Assembly (NCBI GenBank): GCA_033065855.1
Contig: JAVXUO010001525.1
Span: 1 to 64,000, forward strand
Direction of reading: 5' to 3'
Source: Escallonia rubra
Lineage: Eukaryota; Streptophyta; Magnoliopsida; Escalloniales; Escalloniaceae
Length of the DNA: 64,000 nt
Of the stretch, positions 46,811 to 59,300 are shown in pieces. A program made the position numbers and the translations under genes. The notes under the pieces were generated by a model. The model saw only the letters and a program-made list of their open reading frames with translations, did no database searches and had not been told where the DNA came from. Every line of letters starts with the position of its first letter. The first letter of the stretch is position 1.

Positions 46811-48006
46811 AAGCAATGCACCAACAGAATCAGAAGTGTACGACTCCAAAGTTCGTTGCTGCGTCTGTAAGTCGAACCATCTATCATCCAACTCGGCCCG
46901 CTGGCTCTCGATCTCTATCTATCGAGCCTCCGCCTCGGCAAGCCGGACCCGTATCTCGGCCACCTCCCGAGTCATATATGTCAATGCTACATCAAGCATT
47001 CGCCTACGACCCTACCACGCCACCTCCTGTGCTCCTATCATGGTCAGTCCAGCCACGGCCTCAGCACTCTGCCCCCTCGCTCTGATATAGTCGGCCAACC
47101 AATCCAACTAGAAGCCAAATGATACGAAAGGCTCGAGCTCTGACATAAACTCTGATATGAGCTCCGAAGTCCAAGTCGAGGCTGACACCGCACCAAGTGT
47201 CGCCAGCCAATCCACAAATGTAGCATACATCTCCCTGATCAATGATGCGCCCCGCATGGTAATAGCACCAGCAAACGTCTGGGGCTATCTCGCGATAATC
47301 ATCTCCAACCGATGGACTACCGAATAAGACAAGCCGATGCCCTCCCAGGATATACCATCCACCTGTCCGACTGAATACCCGCCACTGGCAACATCAGCCC
47401 TAATCGCCCTACCACCCACTGATCTCACGCCAATGGTAGCAGCATGCATCGCCAACAGAGCATCACCCGCATCTATGGCTGACCCTAACAACGTATCCGC
47501 CACAGGCTCCACAACAGACGACATCGATACCTCATGTCACAGCAACGGATCTCTAACCACTGCATGTGTAGCTGGCAACCCGTCATGTGCTCTGGTCGGA
47601 GCATCCGGCTCTCTACTGGCCCACCAATCATCACCCTCAAACATGTGACCCATCGGGCCACCGAATACCTCCTCGACCAAGACAGGCGACGGACTCGGAT
47701 GACTAACTGGCTCGACCGGCTCCACAACATCTGCTGATGTCTGCTCCGGACGACTAACCGGCTCCACAATGTAGGCTGCTACCTGCTCCACCGTCGTGGC
47801 CTCCTTAAAGGCCTCACTATCCACCGGCTCCCCTCATAGGCCGACTCGGCCTCTATCTCCTCGACCGCATCGGCCGCATCCACATCTGTCTCCTCGTCCT
47901 CCTCAGCTGCCTCAGCATCCATCCCATCAGTATCATCAGTGACAGCCTCGGCATACTCCGTGGTGTCGTCTGAGTCCACGCCAATGGCCTCATCATTATC
48001 ATCGAG

Positions 48007-48101
48007 CTCTTGTAAAAAAAAAAAGATAGAGAGAAGAACCTTATAACACACTTAACATAATAATTGGCAACTGTACAACGAAAGCAAAACATTACACTAA
48101 C
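48007..48101 (-). other. Intron in the antisense PMD gene (95 bp, phase 0)
   Basis: On the minus strand the donor is TATGAG|GTTAGTG and the acceptor TTTTTACAAGAG|CTCGATG, preceded by a long T-rich tract. The junction joins LEEYDYE to LDDNDEAIG in frame. Confidence 0.7.
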
Positions 48102-49255
48102 CTCATAGTCATACTCCTCCAGCATCTCCCGCGGCCTCTTCGGCCTGCGTCCGCCACCTGCCGAAGGACCTGCGCATGTCCGTTGTGCACCCTCCATCAT
48201 ACCCATTCTCAATGACGAAATGGGACCCTTGCCGGCACCCTTGGCACACGTCCTGCTGCCGCAGACGCTCGTGGCCCGCGCGCTGACACCGGTACATCTG
48301 ATACACCCGGAAGTAGTACCGACATGCCACACTGCCTCGCGACCTGTGCTGTGACCAACCCCAGTCCTCTGTCCCAAGCAAAGACGTCGACTTGCTGCCT
48401 GTTGGGTGGCGCCTACGACAACCACTCTGACCACGTCACCAGTACATGCTCCCACTATCGCGCATACTCAGCCGTCACTACTCATGTCGACAGCGTCCCA
48501 GGCCTCCTCCACTCCTCTGTCGGTACTGGCCACTTCCGCGACCCCTCCAAGATCGTATACCCAAAGGCCCTTCTCACATCCCACGCCCTAGTGTAGCCAC
48601 ATGGGGGCTCTAAATAATTACCGAAATTCATAGATAATCGGTCGGAACTGTATCTCGCCACGTAATATTTGTTCATAGCCGGCTTCCCGCCATCATCAGT
48701 CAATACGGGAAGCCATCCCAGAAAGTACGCCACTAGCAAGGCCACCGCCGTGTCCGTCAGCTCATCTCGACTGTGTAGTCGCACAATAGTGTCCTGCAAA
48801 TCAAGCCATGGAGGAGTACCGTACGAGCAATGCATGCCTATATACGGATGGGGAACGCACTCATCTCGATCGTCAAATATGTCTGACAGATCACGCCCGG
48901 GCTTTTTCCCGCCCACCTAAGCATATACTCGGCCACCCGCATACCAGATCGACACCTCACACGACCTGCCCGGCCGAGTCACCGTAACCTTCCTCGGCGG
49001 CGGATGTACCCCCTAGGCCGATAATCCATGTAGACCTCGAATAGATACCGATGTAAAAACATCCAGTCTACATACGTCGTCACCTGATAGCGTCCATATG
49101 ACCTCTGCACGTCATTGGAAAACTGATCCAGACGCGAGTACCAGGTGCCTAAGTAAATGGGGGCCAGCCCGACGCTACCGCCCCCAGCCATCCTAACGGC
49201 CAACTTGAACACCCTCGGGGAAACGCCATCCTCCGACGTCCCCTCAAATACAAAC

Positions 49256-49459
49256 CTACAAGTATAAGAGCATACAACATCTATATGACATCCCCACCCT
49301 GTTAAGAACGTAAAGTGCGACGCATGGCAGTATGACTACGCTAACTTTCCGAAGCATGAATTTTTTTTTCTAAGTATAGGATTCAAAATTCTATGCATAC
49401 AAGAGCAATTGAACTACAACATGCAAAAATACTAAAGGGAAGACATTAGAAACGTGTAC
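49256..49459 (-). other. Intron in the antisense PMD gene (204 bp)
   Basis: On the minus strand the donor is TTGAG|GTACACG (exon ends at 49460) and the acceptor TTGTAG|GTTTG (exon starts at 49255). Joining AG with G keeps the frame and places 'FLAMFLL' directly before 'EGTSEDGVSPRVFKLA', the expected order in PMD proteins. Confidence 0.75.
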
Positions 49460-50703
49460 CTCAACAAGAACATGGCAAGGAACCCCGCTAGCTCATATCT
49501 CTCGTCCTTATAGCAAGGACCCATGCGAAAGTTGCTCGCCGACACCGACTTTTGCCCGGGTAGCGTGGTTGCCGTACCATAGAAGTGTTTGATCCACCCG
49601 TTGTACGTACCCTTTCGATGGCTCCTTATCACTGAGGCAAACCCCTGCAGTTCCTTCACCATCAACCGTTCCACCGCCGTCAACTTCAGTTCACAAGCAT
49701 TCTCCGTCCCGTGCATCAGCAACCCCGTCTCAGCATCATCACGTCGAGAAGCGTCGGCCCAATCTCCCCAAATACAGTAATGAACGTATGCGTCTGCGCA
49801 CTCCATATAGAAAGTAACAAAGTCAAGCCCTTAACATCCCTCACCAGATCAATCACCTTGAACGTCGCCTCTATCGCAGCCACCAACCCCAACGCCTCCA
49901 ACCTCTCTACCCACGCCGACTACTCCAACATGTACGTGCACCAAAAGTTCCACCCCACCGGCATGGTGTTGTGGCCCTTGAACATCACCGGCGACCACAG
50001 CATATCTAGTCGTTCCGCCAACAAACCCGGCACGTACCTCGACGACATCACCGGGGCAACCTCCCCACTCGGCGCATGAACATACGGCGAAGGAACCATC
50101 GGACTCTCCGCCATCGACGTCACACCTTAAGGACCCAAAAACACATCCGCAGCCACTCTCTGGCCTAGCTCTCTCCAAAGCTCCTAGGGCGGGCATCCGG
50201 GCACCGCCCCCCTCGCTGTCAACAATTTATTGGTTTGTCTTGGAGTTGGATCAAAGCTCATCGCCCCACCATTGAAGCTCAACGCCCCCCGCTACCTTGA
50301 TCGGCGCGGCCTCGTCATCTCCAAACATGTCGTCCGGTGCTGACAATGATTGCCTGCTCGCTCCACCGCGACGTCGTGCACTTTGCTTCTTCCTTGTCTT
50401 TTTTGGTACTCCACCATCATTCCCATCACCTTGCGGAACGGAGTCGCGCACCCCGCCCCCGCCCCCGCCCGAACCTTGGCCTCGCGGGCGGCCTCGGCCC
50501 TTCTCTCCCGCGCCATCCTTATTTCCTCTCTTCTTCTTTCTTCTTCTCCTTTCTTCTTCTCCTTTCTTTTCTTCTTCTATTCTTCCCCTCTCCTCCCTCC
50601 CTTCCTCAACCCTCTCCATTCCCCCTTCTCTCCTCTCCATCTCCTCTTCCCCTCCCCCCTCTCCGCTTCCCCTTCCCCCCTTCCCTTTTCTCCCGCGCCA
50701 CAC

Positions 50704-51667
50704 CCACCCTCGGCCTCGGCCACCCGGGTCGGCCTCGGCCTAGCCACCTCCCCCACTCCCTCAACCCCTTTCATCCCCTCAACTCCCCCTCCCCCACGCC
50801 CAACACCCTCTTTCCCCAACCGACCGGCGGCCTTGGCCTCGCCGGGATGCCCGTCATCAACCCCCGTCCCCCTTGAACATCCCTTCCCCCATCTCCAAGC
50901 CCCCCTCCCATGCCTCCTCTCCCACGCCAGTCGGCCTCGGCCCGGCGGTGTGCCTTGGCCGCCGTCGCGGTTTGCCCATGGCCACCTCTTCCCCCATTGC
51001 CCCTACCTTGTTGCATTCTTCTTGCCTCTTATGATGTTCTCACTCTCATGGGTCTTCAAGATCCAACTCTTTCCTCTTCTTCTTCCTCTCCTTTCTTTCT
51101 CTCGTATGTGCTCTTAATTTGGCTAAGTTTTTCTCCCTCTCTCCCAAATATTGAAAGACTCAAGACTCCCACCTAACTTTCCCCCCAAAACTTTCTAAAA
51201 TCATTCAAATCTTAAAGTTTCCCCCCAAAACCCGAACAACTCTTTTAGCGTTCCATGACTTAGCGCTAACTCCTTTCTTGCGCGCTCTCATTTTTCAAAA
51301 TAATACTATTATTTTCACGTTCATAATTTTAAACCACTAATACAATTTTCACGTAAACCCATTTCCGAATAAATTCTTCTTTCGCGCTATTTATTTTTTC
51401 ACGCTAACGTTAACATAAACGCATATTCCGTCGTCTTTTCATGGCTCTACTTTTTTCTCGATTTTGCTGTTACGCTGTGCACGCTACCCCTTTAAAAAAA
51501 ATTGCAAATCACAAATTTCAAAGAATCCTCCGCTCCCTCATGTCTTTCATTACTATCGCGCCCGTTGCTCAAGATTTGACCCCGGCACTTTTTTTCAAAG
51601 ACCGATGCTTATGCCTGCGGCGCCCGCTCGGGTCGCCCCTACGCGCACACCACACGCAGGAGGCTTA
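50704..51667. other. Region between the antisense gene start and the 3' LTR
   Basis: C/T-rich on the plus strand. At about 50695-50970 it repeats GGCCTCGGCC/GGCCTTGGCC, the same motif that recurs in both LTRs. AT-rich from 51170. This is where the promoter of the antisense gene would lie, but no TATA box was recognised with confidence. The polypurine tract before the 3' LTR is weak ('gcaggagg' at about 51656). Confidence 0.45.
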
Positions 51668-54135
51668 TGTTCCCAACCCATTCTGGTCATACCCAAGGGC
51701 TCACCAGGGGTCCCGCTTCACGCAAGCACGTCGACGGATGCAACGGTCTTTTTTTCCAACGCATTAAACCGGTCAGCGCCCGCTCGCCCAAGACACGTGT
51801 TTTTCTCGCTTCGTGCGCGACTTAGGCGCCGATTATTTCGCGTCGACGTGACTCACGCTAGCACGTTCGTCACACCGAAACCACCCGAGCACCTTTTCAT
51901 CAAAAATGTAGACCGACGGCGCAACCGGAGCAACGGGGTCAAGGGGCAAAGGCCTTGGCCAACCCCATGGGGTCGGGCTCGGCCTCCCATGGGGGGTTGG
52001 CCTTGGCCTTCCCCCCCCCCGGTTCTTCATTTTTCGCGCAAAGTCCTTTTCGCACTTTTTTCGCTTCGTACGCTTTGTATATGACGTCGACACCTTGTTC
52101 GTCATGTGGGTACAATTCATGTCGACACGCTCGTCGTAACGCAACTTCCGGATTCGTCTTTGCTCATCAAAACACCTACCATCGGGGCGCCCGAAGTTCA
52201 TCGAAAGGGGGAGTGGCCTTGGCCTCCCTTCATAAGAGTTGGCCATTGGCCTTGGCCACCCCCTACGGTCGGCCTCGGCCTCCCCAAGGGTGCTTGCCTT
52301 GGCCTTTCCCCAATGTTTGGCATATGGCCTCCCCCCCCCCCCACGCGCACTTGTTTTCTCGAGCCTTTGCACCTCCACGATGTTTACGGACGTTCGTACA
52401 TCTACCTCGCGAAGCCCGTCGTACATCAACCTCATGACGTCCGTCGCCAATGACCGTGCACCGCTCCCGCAATGCCCGTCGCCCAAAGTCACGCGCTACT
52501 ACCAAATAACCCGTCGTCGACAACCGCTTACCATCACTCCCAACTTTGTCATTACTACATGTTGCATTCATTTTTTTGTTATACCAAGCACACTCAACTC
52601 ATGCCCCGTCTCCGGGACACCCGACACGCGCCCGTGCGCCGTCTCCGCGACGTTCGTCACCTCGCCCGTACGCCATTCTCATCATACGTGCCCCCGGCAC
52701 CAAGTATTGATCCGCGACGTTCGTCGCCACGCCCGTGCGCCATTCTCATCATACGTGCCCCCGGCACCAAGTATTGTTCCACTTTCATAACATGTGCCCC
52801 CGTCACCAAGTATTGTCTCTGCGACGTTCATCGCCGCGCCCGTGCGCCACTTCCATGACATGTGCTCACGGCACCAGGTATTGTCTTCGCGACGTTCGTC
52901 GCCGCGCCCGTGCGCCACTTTCATAACATGTGCCCCGGCACCAGATATTGTCTCGTGCTGTAGGCACCGCGCCCATGCTCCACAATCATGTTACATGCTT
53001 CCCGAATGGGCTCACAACCTTAAAGCCATCGTCGTCTCAATCACGGGGGGCTTCGGCCCTCGCACCGGGATGGGCTCACAACCTTAAAGCCATCGCCGTC
53101 TCAATTACGGGGTGCTCCGACCCTCGCAGCGGGATGGACTCATAACCTTATAGTCATCGCCGCCACGGGATGGGGTCACAACCTTAAAACCATTGCCGGC
53201 ATAATAACGGGGGGCTCCGGCACGAGGACCCCTCGCAGCGGGATGAACTCACAACCTAATAGTCATCACCGCCACAGGATGAGCTCGTAACCTTAAATCC
53301 ATCACCGTCACAATCACGGGGGGCTCCGGCACGAGGACCCCTCGCAGCGGACTCTGAGCACTGAGCTGCGAGCATGTCCACTCATGTTACCGTTGATCGT
53401 CGACACCACCAGGATAATGACCAACGGGTCACTCCGGGACGGGAGCAGGTCCTTGGAGGGCATCGCGCCTAGTCCACATGGCAGTTGGCTATAGAGGCAA
53501 CCCTCACCACTGTCAGGTTATCTATGCGTCTCTTGACGCATCTTGTGGGATTCAGTAAGGGCTAGGACCGGTGGCTGGAGCAACGAGGTTACTCTGATCA
53601 TGCTACTGCGGTGTGGTCAGTCTTCTCAGACAGGTAAAGTGACGCTGTGTGGGGCAGGCAACACGAATTTAGGAACCGGCAGTCCAACGGAGAATCGGTA
53701 TTTTGGGACCCCCTAGTGTGGTGTCACTCCCAGGGGACGACATGTGGCACTTTATGACATAAGCACATTGTTTCCTATAGATAGTGCACTTCATGACTCA
53801 AAAGATGACTTTTGGCTTATTCTCACGAAATCACTTGCTCACTCTAAAATTTGGGAGCTATTGGATTCTAGAGAGAGAAACAAAAATCGGACATAACCTT
53901 GGACCGTAACATTGAACCTTGACTCTGATCTTTGACTTGGACTGTCGACTGCCGGCCATGTTCGTCTCAGCCTCGTCTCCGCAGCACTGCCACTCCTCAC
54001 AGCTTGTCTAAGAAGCCTTACTCTCAGCCTTTACTCCGTCCTTGCTGTCTCTTACTTTATATACTTGAAAGCTGAGTCGGACTGCAGCCTTTGTGGCACC
54101 TCCACGTAGGTACGAACCCACTTTCCTTTGCATCA
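51668..54135 (+). mobile_element. 3' LTR of the Tat element
   Basis: A 2468-bp LTR, 'tgttcccaacccattctgg' to '..cctttgcatca'. It follows the 5' LTR along its length but lacks the 310-bp duplication and several array units. Its TATA box reads TATAGATA. It ends exactly where the sequence of a minus-strand LTR begins (54136), so the element lies inside that LTR. Confidence 0.88.
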
Positions 54136-55924
54136 AAACCATCGCTTTTCAATATAAACATAGGGATGCGTATCAACTCAATCCCTTAAATCAATAATCA
54201 TTTCAAAATAATTCATGTGCAATAAAACAGAAACATGAAACATTGAGCATGAGTAGTATGATGTAGCAAAGCGACCCCGGCAGTGCTCAATACGCTTTAC
54301 ATATGCATATGTACACTAACTAGTCCATTTAGGTACTAGTTTAACCCAACCAACAGACCATCCTTATAACTTCAGCAATACAGACCATCCTTATAACTCC
54401 CAGATTACTAACTCATGTCAACATTGAGAAGCAATAAATAGAATTGAAAATATTTTACGGTGATTGAGTCAATAAACAAATAAGTATGAATCAGAATTTC
54501 AAACGATCGCTAAACGGCTCAAATTAGGGTTTCCCTGACATTTCCAAATATTTTCATGGAAATTTAATAAAACCATAGTGCAATAGTATTTGCAAAATAG
54601 TTGAGATAAAAACATCTGATTTAAGAATAATGAATAGGGTTCCGAGAGAAAATCCTTACCTTGATCAAAGTTATGCTACCTCGATCAAAATTCTTTGAAT
54701 AAACCTAGATTGGCAATTCATTTGTTAGAATACAATCTATGTCTAATATGTTATAAACCCTAATATCAACTACCCACCACATGCCCACTTGTAACCCCAA
54801 AATCGCGTGACTCGAAGCGGGTCCCGTACACGACCAACCTAACTGAAAACCTTGTACGCTACTTAATGCGTAACGATAACCTAAAATTCATAATAAATTA
54901 AAATAAAATATTTTTATTGCTTAAAACATTATAACAAGTTAAAATATGAATTTTTTGAATTTTTAAATATTTTTTAATTAAAAATAATTTCTTTGGATGC
55001 AATAAATGCATCGAGTCTTCCTCTTTCTTCTATTCTTTTTACACACCCACTCACATATATGTGACACACACACATCACTCACTCACTGCCTCACTCTTAC
55101 GGCAACCATGGCTGCCTCTAAACCCAATTAACAACCATTTTTTCTCTCTAAAGGCAGCCATTCATGGTTGTCTCTCTCACTAAATTGGCCCCTTCATGGA
55201 TGTTCTTTGGTGGCGTCGCGAATATTGGTTGATGGCAGCTTACTCCCTCTCCTTACACGGCAGTCGCCTCCATGGCAAGTCCATCACAGCCCTTACACAA
55301 TTTGTTCTCTTTCCCAACGCAGCCACGTAATTCTACAACCATTATTTAAACAAGAGAGAAACCGGACCTTACCCGAAATTTGCCGGAAAACTCTTCTTCG
55401 CGTTCGTTCTTCGTCTCTGTTCCACGTTCTCTCTCTCTCTCTCCCTTAAGCGTTTATAGAATATATGGGACGAGAATTAGGGTCGACTATGGCATCTTAG
55501 TTGTGCATATATATAAACAAAACCCTAAAAAGACAATTACTAAAAAAAACCCTAAAGTTTCGTTAGTTATTAATACCCTAAAGTACCCACGACTTTTTAT
55601 TATTACAAAATAGTCCAAAATAACTATTTACAATAGAATAATGCCCTAGGAAAATTTTAACGGGTTGTTACGCTACCCCGCTTCACTAATCGTCGCTAAA
55701 TGTATAACGATGTTAAAAAAATATTGTCGCTAAAAGTCGCTAATAAAAATACCAATGCTAAGTTAAATGTATTGTCGCTAAAAAGTTACCGATAAAATTC
55801 CATTCATTGCAATCGACGTTAAATCTTTCATATAAAAGTCGCTATAAGGTATATTAATGCTAAGAAAATAAATTGTCGTTAAAAAAATCAAAATCAATCC
55901 GTTAAATTATATTGTGGTGTTACA
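54136..55924 (-). mobile_element. Truncated 3' LTR of a minus-strand LARD-like element
   Basis: On the minus strand the LTR starts 'tgtaacaccacaatataa' at 55924 and matches 56855-59849 closely, block by block, down to 54136, where the Tat element cuts in; about 500 bp of the LTR end is missing. Compared with the other LTR it lacks about 1.2 kb (counterpart about 57690-58930), the break falling near 'aatgcaataaatgcatcgag' at about 55000. Confidence 0.82.
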
Positions 55925-56358
55925 TTCTTCCCCACTTATAAAAATTTCGTCCTCGAAATTTCATTTACTTATAAGATCGAAGAACTACGCCCTTACTATG
56001 TAACTCCCAAACGAAGATGTCACTGAATCTTACACATAACCTCCAAAATAATGAGTCAAGAACATCCATAGCAACTTCGATCGTTTCACAATACTATAAT
56101 ATTTCGATTATAACGTAGGATTTCATAATCCAACCAACCGGATATTGATACTCAACATCGAAATAATTAGCCAATTCCTATAAACACTCAAATCAAACGA
56201 TCTAACCACTATGCTTTCACTGCACACTCAGATATCTGGCCACTACTAAGGTCCAACTAAGTCACTAAAGTTTTTGCTAACGCTCTTGTCAAAACTTAGG
56301 CTTTTCCTAACTTGTTTCTAAAGTCTGCAGAATCATATACCTAAGCTCTGATACCAAC
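55925..56358 (-). mobile_element. 434-bp interior of the LARD-like element, with PBS and polypurine tract
   Basis: On the minus strand, TGGTATCAGAGC (complement at 56345-56356) two bases after the LTR is a perfect initiator-tRNA-Met primer site. At the other end 'atttcgaggacgaaattt' and the purine tract 'aagtggggaagaa' (55925-55937) precede the next LTR. Nothing between them codes for protein. The element keeps only what is needed in cis for reverse transcription and integration. Confidence 0.82.
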
Positions 56359-59300
56359 TGTAACATCCCGAGATTTTTGGAACGTTAACACTCACTCGAC
56401 CATAAACACTAAGGCAATAAAACCCTCAAACTCAACCAATTTAGAATCATTAGCCAGTCAGAGCCACTAAACCATTGAATAATATAGTACTCTTAGCGTA
56501 CTATCATAATTGAAAGGACAAGACTAAGTAAAAATTTCTAAATAACAATAATAACCCAGGCAGGTGTTCTAATGACCAAAACTAAAACTTAAATTCTCTT
56601 TGCCTCGCTTGGCTCTAATCCATACTCAGGTAACCTAGTGCTGGTTATCACCTACGGAAAGGAAGTCAAAGGAGAGTGAGCTTTCGAGAGCCCAGTAAGG
56701 TCGATCAAAGATTTTTAAACAACAAAAACGATTCGGATGATTTTACATTTAAACCAAATAACAACTTTTAAAATGGGAAAACATAACGATTGAAATGATT
56801 TTCTATATACAATCAAATGATAATTTTAAAAAGAGTTTTCAAAGAAAACCACAGCATTTCAATATAAACATAGGGATGAGTATCAACTCAATCCCTTAAA
56901 TCAATAATCATTTCAAAACAATTCATGTGCAATAAAACAGAAATAGAAAACATTGAACATAAGTAGTACGATGTAGCAAAGCCACCCCGGTAGTGCTCAA
57001 TACGCTTTACATATGCATATGTATACTAACTAGTCCATTTAGGTACTAGTTTAACCCAACCAACATACCATCCTTATAACTCCCAGATTACTAACTCGTG
57101 TCAACATTGAGAAGCAATAAATAGAATTGAAAATATTTTACGATGATTGAGTCAATAAACAGATAAGTATGAATCAAAATTTCAAACGATCGCTAAATGG
57201 CTCAAATGAGGGTTTCCCGGGCATATCCAAATATTTTCATGGGAATTCAATAAAACCATAGTGCAATAGTATTTGCAAAATAGTTGAGATGAAAACATCT
57301 GAGTTCAGAATAATGAGTAGGGTTCGGAGAGAAAATCCTTGCCTCGATCAAAGCTATGTAACCTCGATCAAAATTCTCTGAATAAACCTAGATTGGCAAT
57401 CCATTTGTTAGAACACAATCTATGTCTAATATACTATAAACCCTAATATAAACTACCCACCACATGCCCAATTCTAACCCCGAAATCGCGTGACTCGAAG
57501 CGGGTCCCGCACACAACCAACCCAACCGAAAATCTTATACGCTACTTAATGCGTAACGATAACCTAAAATTCATAATAAATTACAATAAAATATTTTTAT
57601 TGCTTAAAACATTATAAAAGGTTAAAATATGAATTTTTTGAATTTTTAAATATTTTTGCATTAAAAATAATTTCTTTAAATGCAATAAAATCCATAAATA
57701 GCCATAATTGTCTCAAGCTGAAAATAAAGTCCCATAATTTTTTAAGAGATTAAAAATATGTATAAAAATTATGGAAATTGAAATCAGAATTTAAAAAGAA
57801 TTAAAACTATTTTTAAATTTTTAGTTTTGCGAAAACCAATGCGATAAGGAAACTATACAACATAAACTCTAAAAATTACCAAACTTAAACTGGGACTTAT
57901 TTATACCATAAAAACATTACTCTAAGTTTTCCAAAACATTTTCATGAGTTTAAAGGCTCCAAAATATTTTATAAATCTGAGTTTACAGAAAATATTAAAA
58001 ATACCTACGATTTCAGAAAATTAAAAAATTTTGCCCCAATTTCTTATATAGCCTAATGTATTATACTATAAAGTTTCACGTTCAAAAAATCATCGTACGC
58101 TATCAAATGCTCGCATCGTACTTAACACTAACCCAATACCCAATCCGCACTTTTCTTCTCCTTCTTCTTCTCCTTCTTTGTTACAGCCCACATATAAACT
58201 CACAGCCAATAAACTCACAGCCCACTCACATCACGGCTACTGCCTCATGGCAGTAGCTTCTTCCCTTCTCATTTCACCCTTACACCTACAAACACATTTT
58301 TTCACTCACTCATACACATTAATAGCACACACTAACTCACATACACTCTTATTTCAATTCACTCACAGTAGCCCACCATTTCTTTTTGCACCCACATATG
58401 TATAGGCCTGTGTAATTACACAATCACACATGCACGCACATATCTCTTACAGCCATTCACTCCCTCCCTACACACACCCTCTTACACACACACACAAAAA
58501 GTACCTTGTTGTACACATAAAACTGTGCAGCCTCTTCCTTCAACCACACACCTGGACTTCACACACCTCACCACTCTCACACTTGCACCAATTTCACTTG
58601 CATAACTCACATCCACTCTAAAACATAAACACATGTGCATGCACACACCATTTCACTCACTACTTCACACATACTTCCTTATTTTACACACCATTTCACT
58701 CACTACTTCACACATACTTCCTTATTTTACACACCATTTCACCCACATATACTCCACTATACATCAAAGCACACCGCCACATCCCAGAACCCTCTACACT
58801 CATTATTCCCACCATATATATAGACACACACCTCATCTCACTAGTTAACCAACCCCCATTACCTCAACAAAAAAAAACATAACCACATTCAAATATCACT
58901 TCCACATGCCCACTGCCTCACGGCAGTGGGTCTCCCTCTTTCTCCTATACTTTTTACACACCCACTCACATATATGTGACACACACATCACTCACTCACT
59001 GCCTCACTCTTACGGCAGCCATGGCTGCCTCTAAACCCAATTCACAGCCATTTTCTCTCTCTAAAGGCAGCCCTTCATGGCTGTCTCTCTCTCTAAAAGT
59101 GCCCCCTTCACGGCTGTTCTTTGGTGGCGCCGCGAACATCGGTTGACGGCAGCTTACTCCCTCTCCTGGCAGCTTACTCCCTCTCCTTACACGGCAGTCC
59201 CTTCCATGGCAACCATCACAGCCCTTACATAATTTGTTCTCTTTCCCAACGCAGCCCCGTAATTCTACAACCATTATTTAAACAAGAGAGAAACCGGAGC

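Larger units (their letters stand above)
46811..50703 (-). pseudogene. Antisense plant mobile domain (PMD) gene with introns and a charged, coiled-coil-like tail
   Basis: Read on the minus strand. A K/E/R/G-rich N-terminal part (50703-50251) precedes the PMD. The PMD is seen as 'SSRYVPGLLAERLDMLW' (about 50050), a TAG near 49919, then 'WSAQTHTFITVFGEIGPTLL' (about 49730-49780), a frameshift, 'MHGTENACELKLTAVERLM', 'YELAGFLAMFLL', and, across an intron (49459-49256), 'SEDGVSPRVFKLAVRMAG', 'LAPIYLGTWYSRLDQFSND' and 'SYGRYQVTTYVDWMFLHRYL'. The THTF..GE..TL.DV and LAP.YLG..Y..LD blocks identify PF10536-type PMD. A frameshift near 48960 leads into 'DIFDDRDECVPHPYIGMH' and 'EEYDYE'. A phase-0 intron (48101-48007) precedes an acidic D/E stretch, and the tail to about 46811 contains 'MTREVAEIRVRLAEAEAR'. 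PMD proteins occur in host genes (MAIN, MAIL1) and in transposons; the function in this element is unknown. Both ends of the gene are approximate. Confidence 0.82.
31489..54135 (+). mobile_element. Tat-lineage Ty3/gypsy LTR retrotransposon with an extra antisense gene
   Basis: A 22.6-kb unit in the order 5' LTR (31489-34546), primer-site region, gag, protease, RT, RNase H, second archaeal-type RNase H, integrase, a 5.3-kb region with an antisense gene, and 3' LTR (51668-54135). RT upstream of integrase defines Ty3/gypsy; the second RNase H after the first is a known mark of the Tat lineage. Without the nested solo LTR and its duplication the element would be about 17.4 kb. All its genes carry stops or frameshifts. 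No target duplication is visible ('actat' at the left, 'aaacc' at the right), and the two LTRs differ in length by about 590 bp. Confidence 0.88.

Noticed and set aside
50297-51117. Plus-strand ORFs of up to 255 codons, P/S/L-rich
   Set aside because: They lie opposite the antisense gene's basic N-terminal part and C/T-rich low-complexity DNA; no domain.
58056-58850. H/T/S/P-rich ORFs in the minus-strand LTR
   Set aside because: They arise from CA-rich simple sequence in the LTR.
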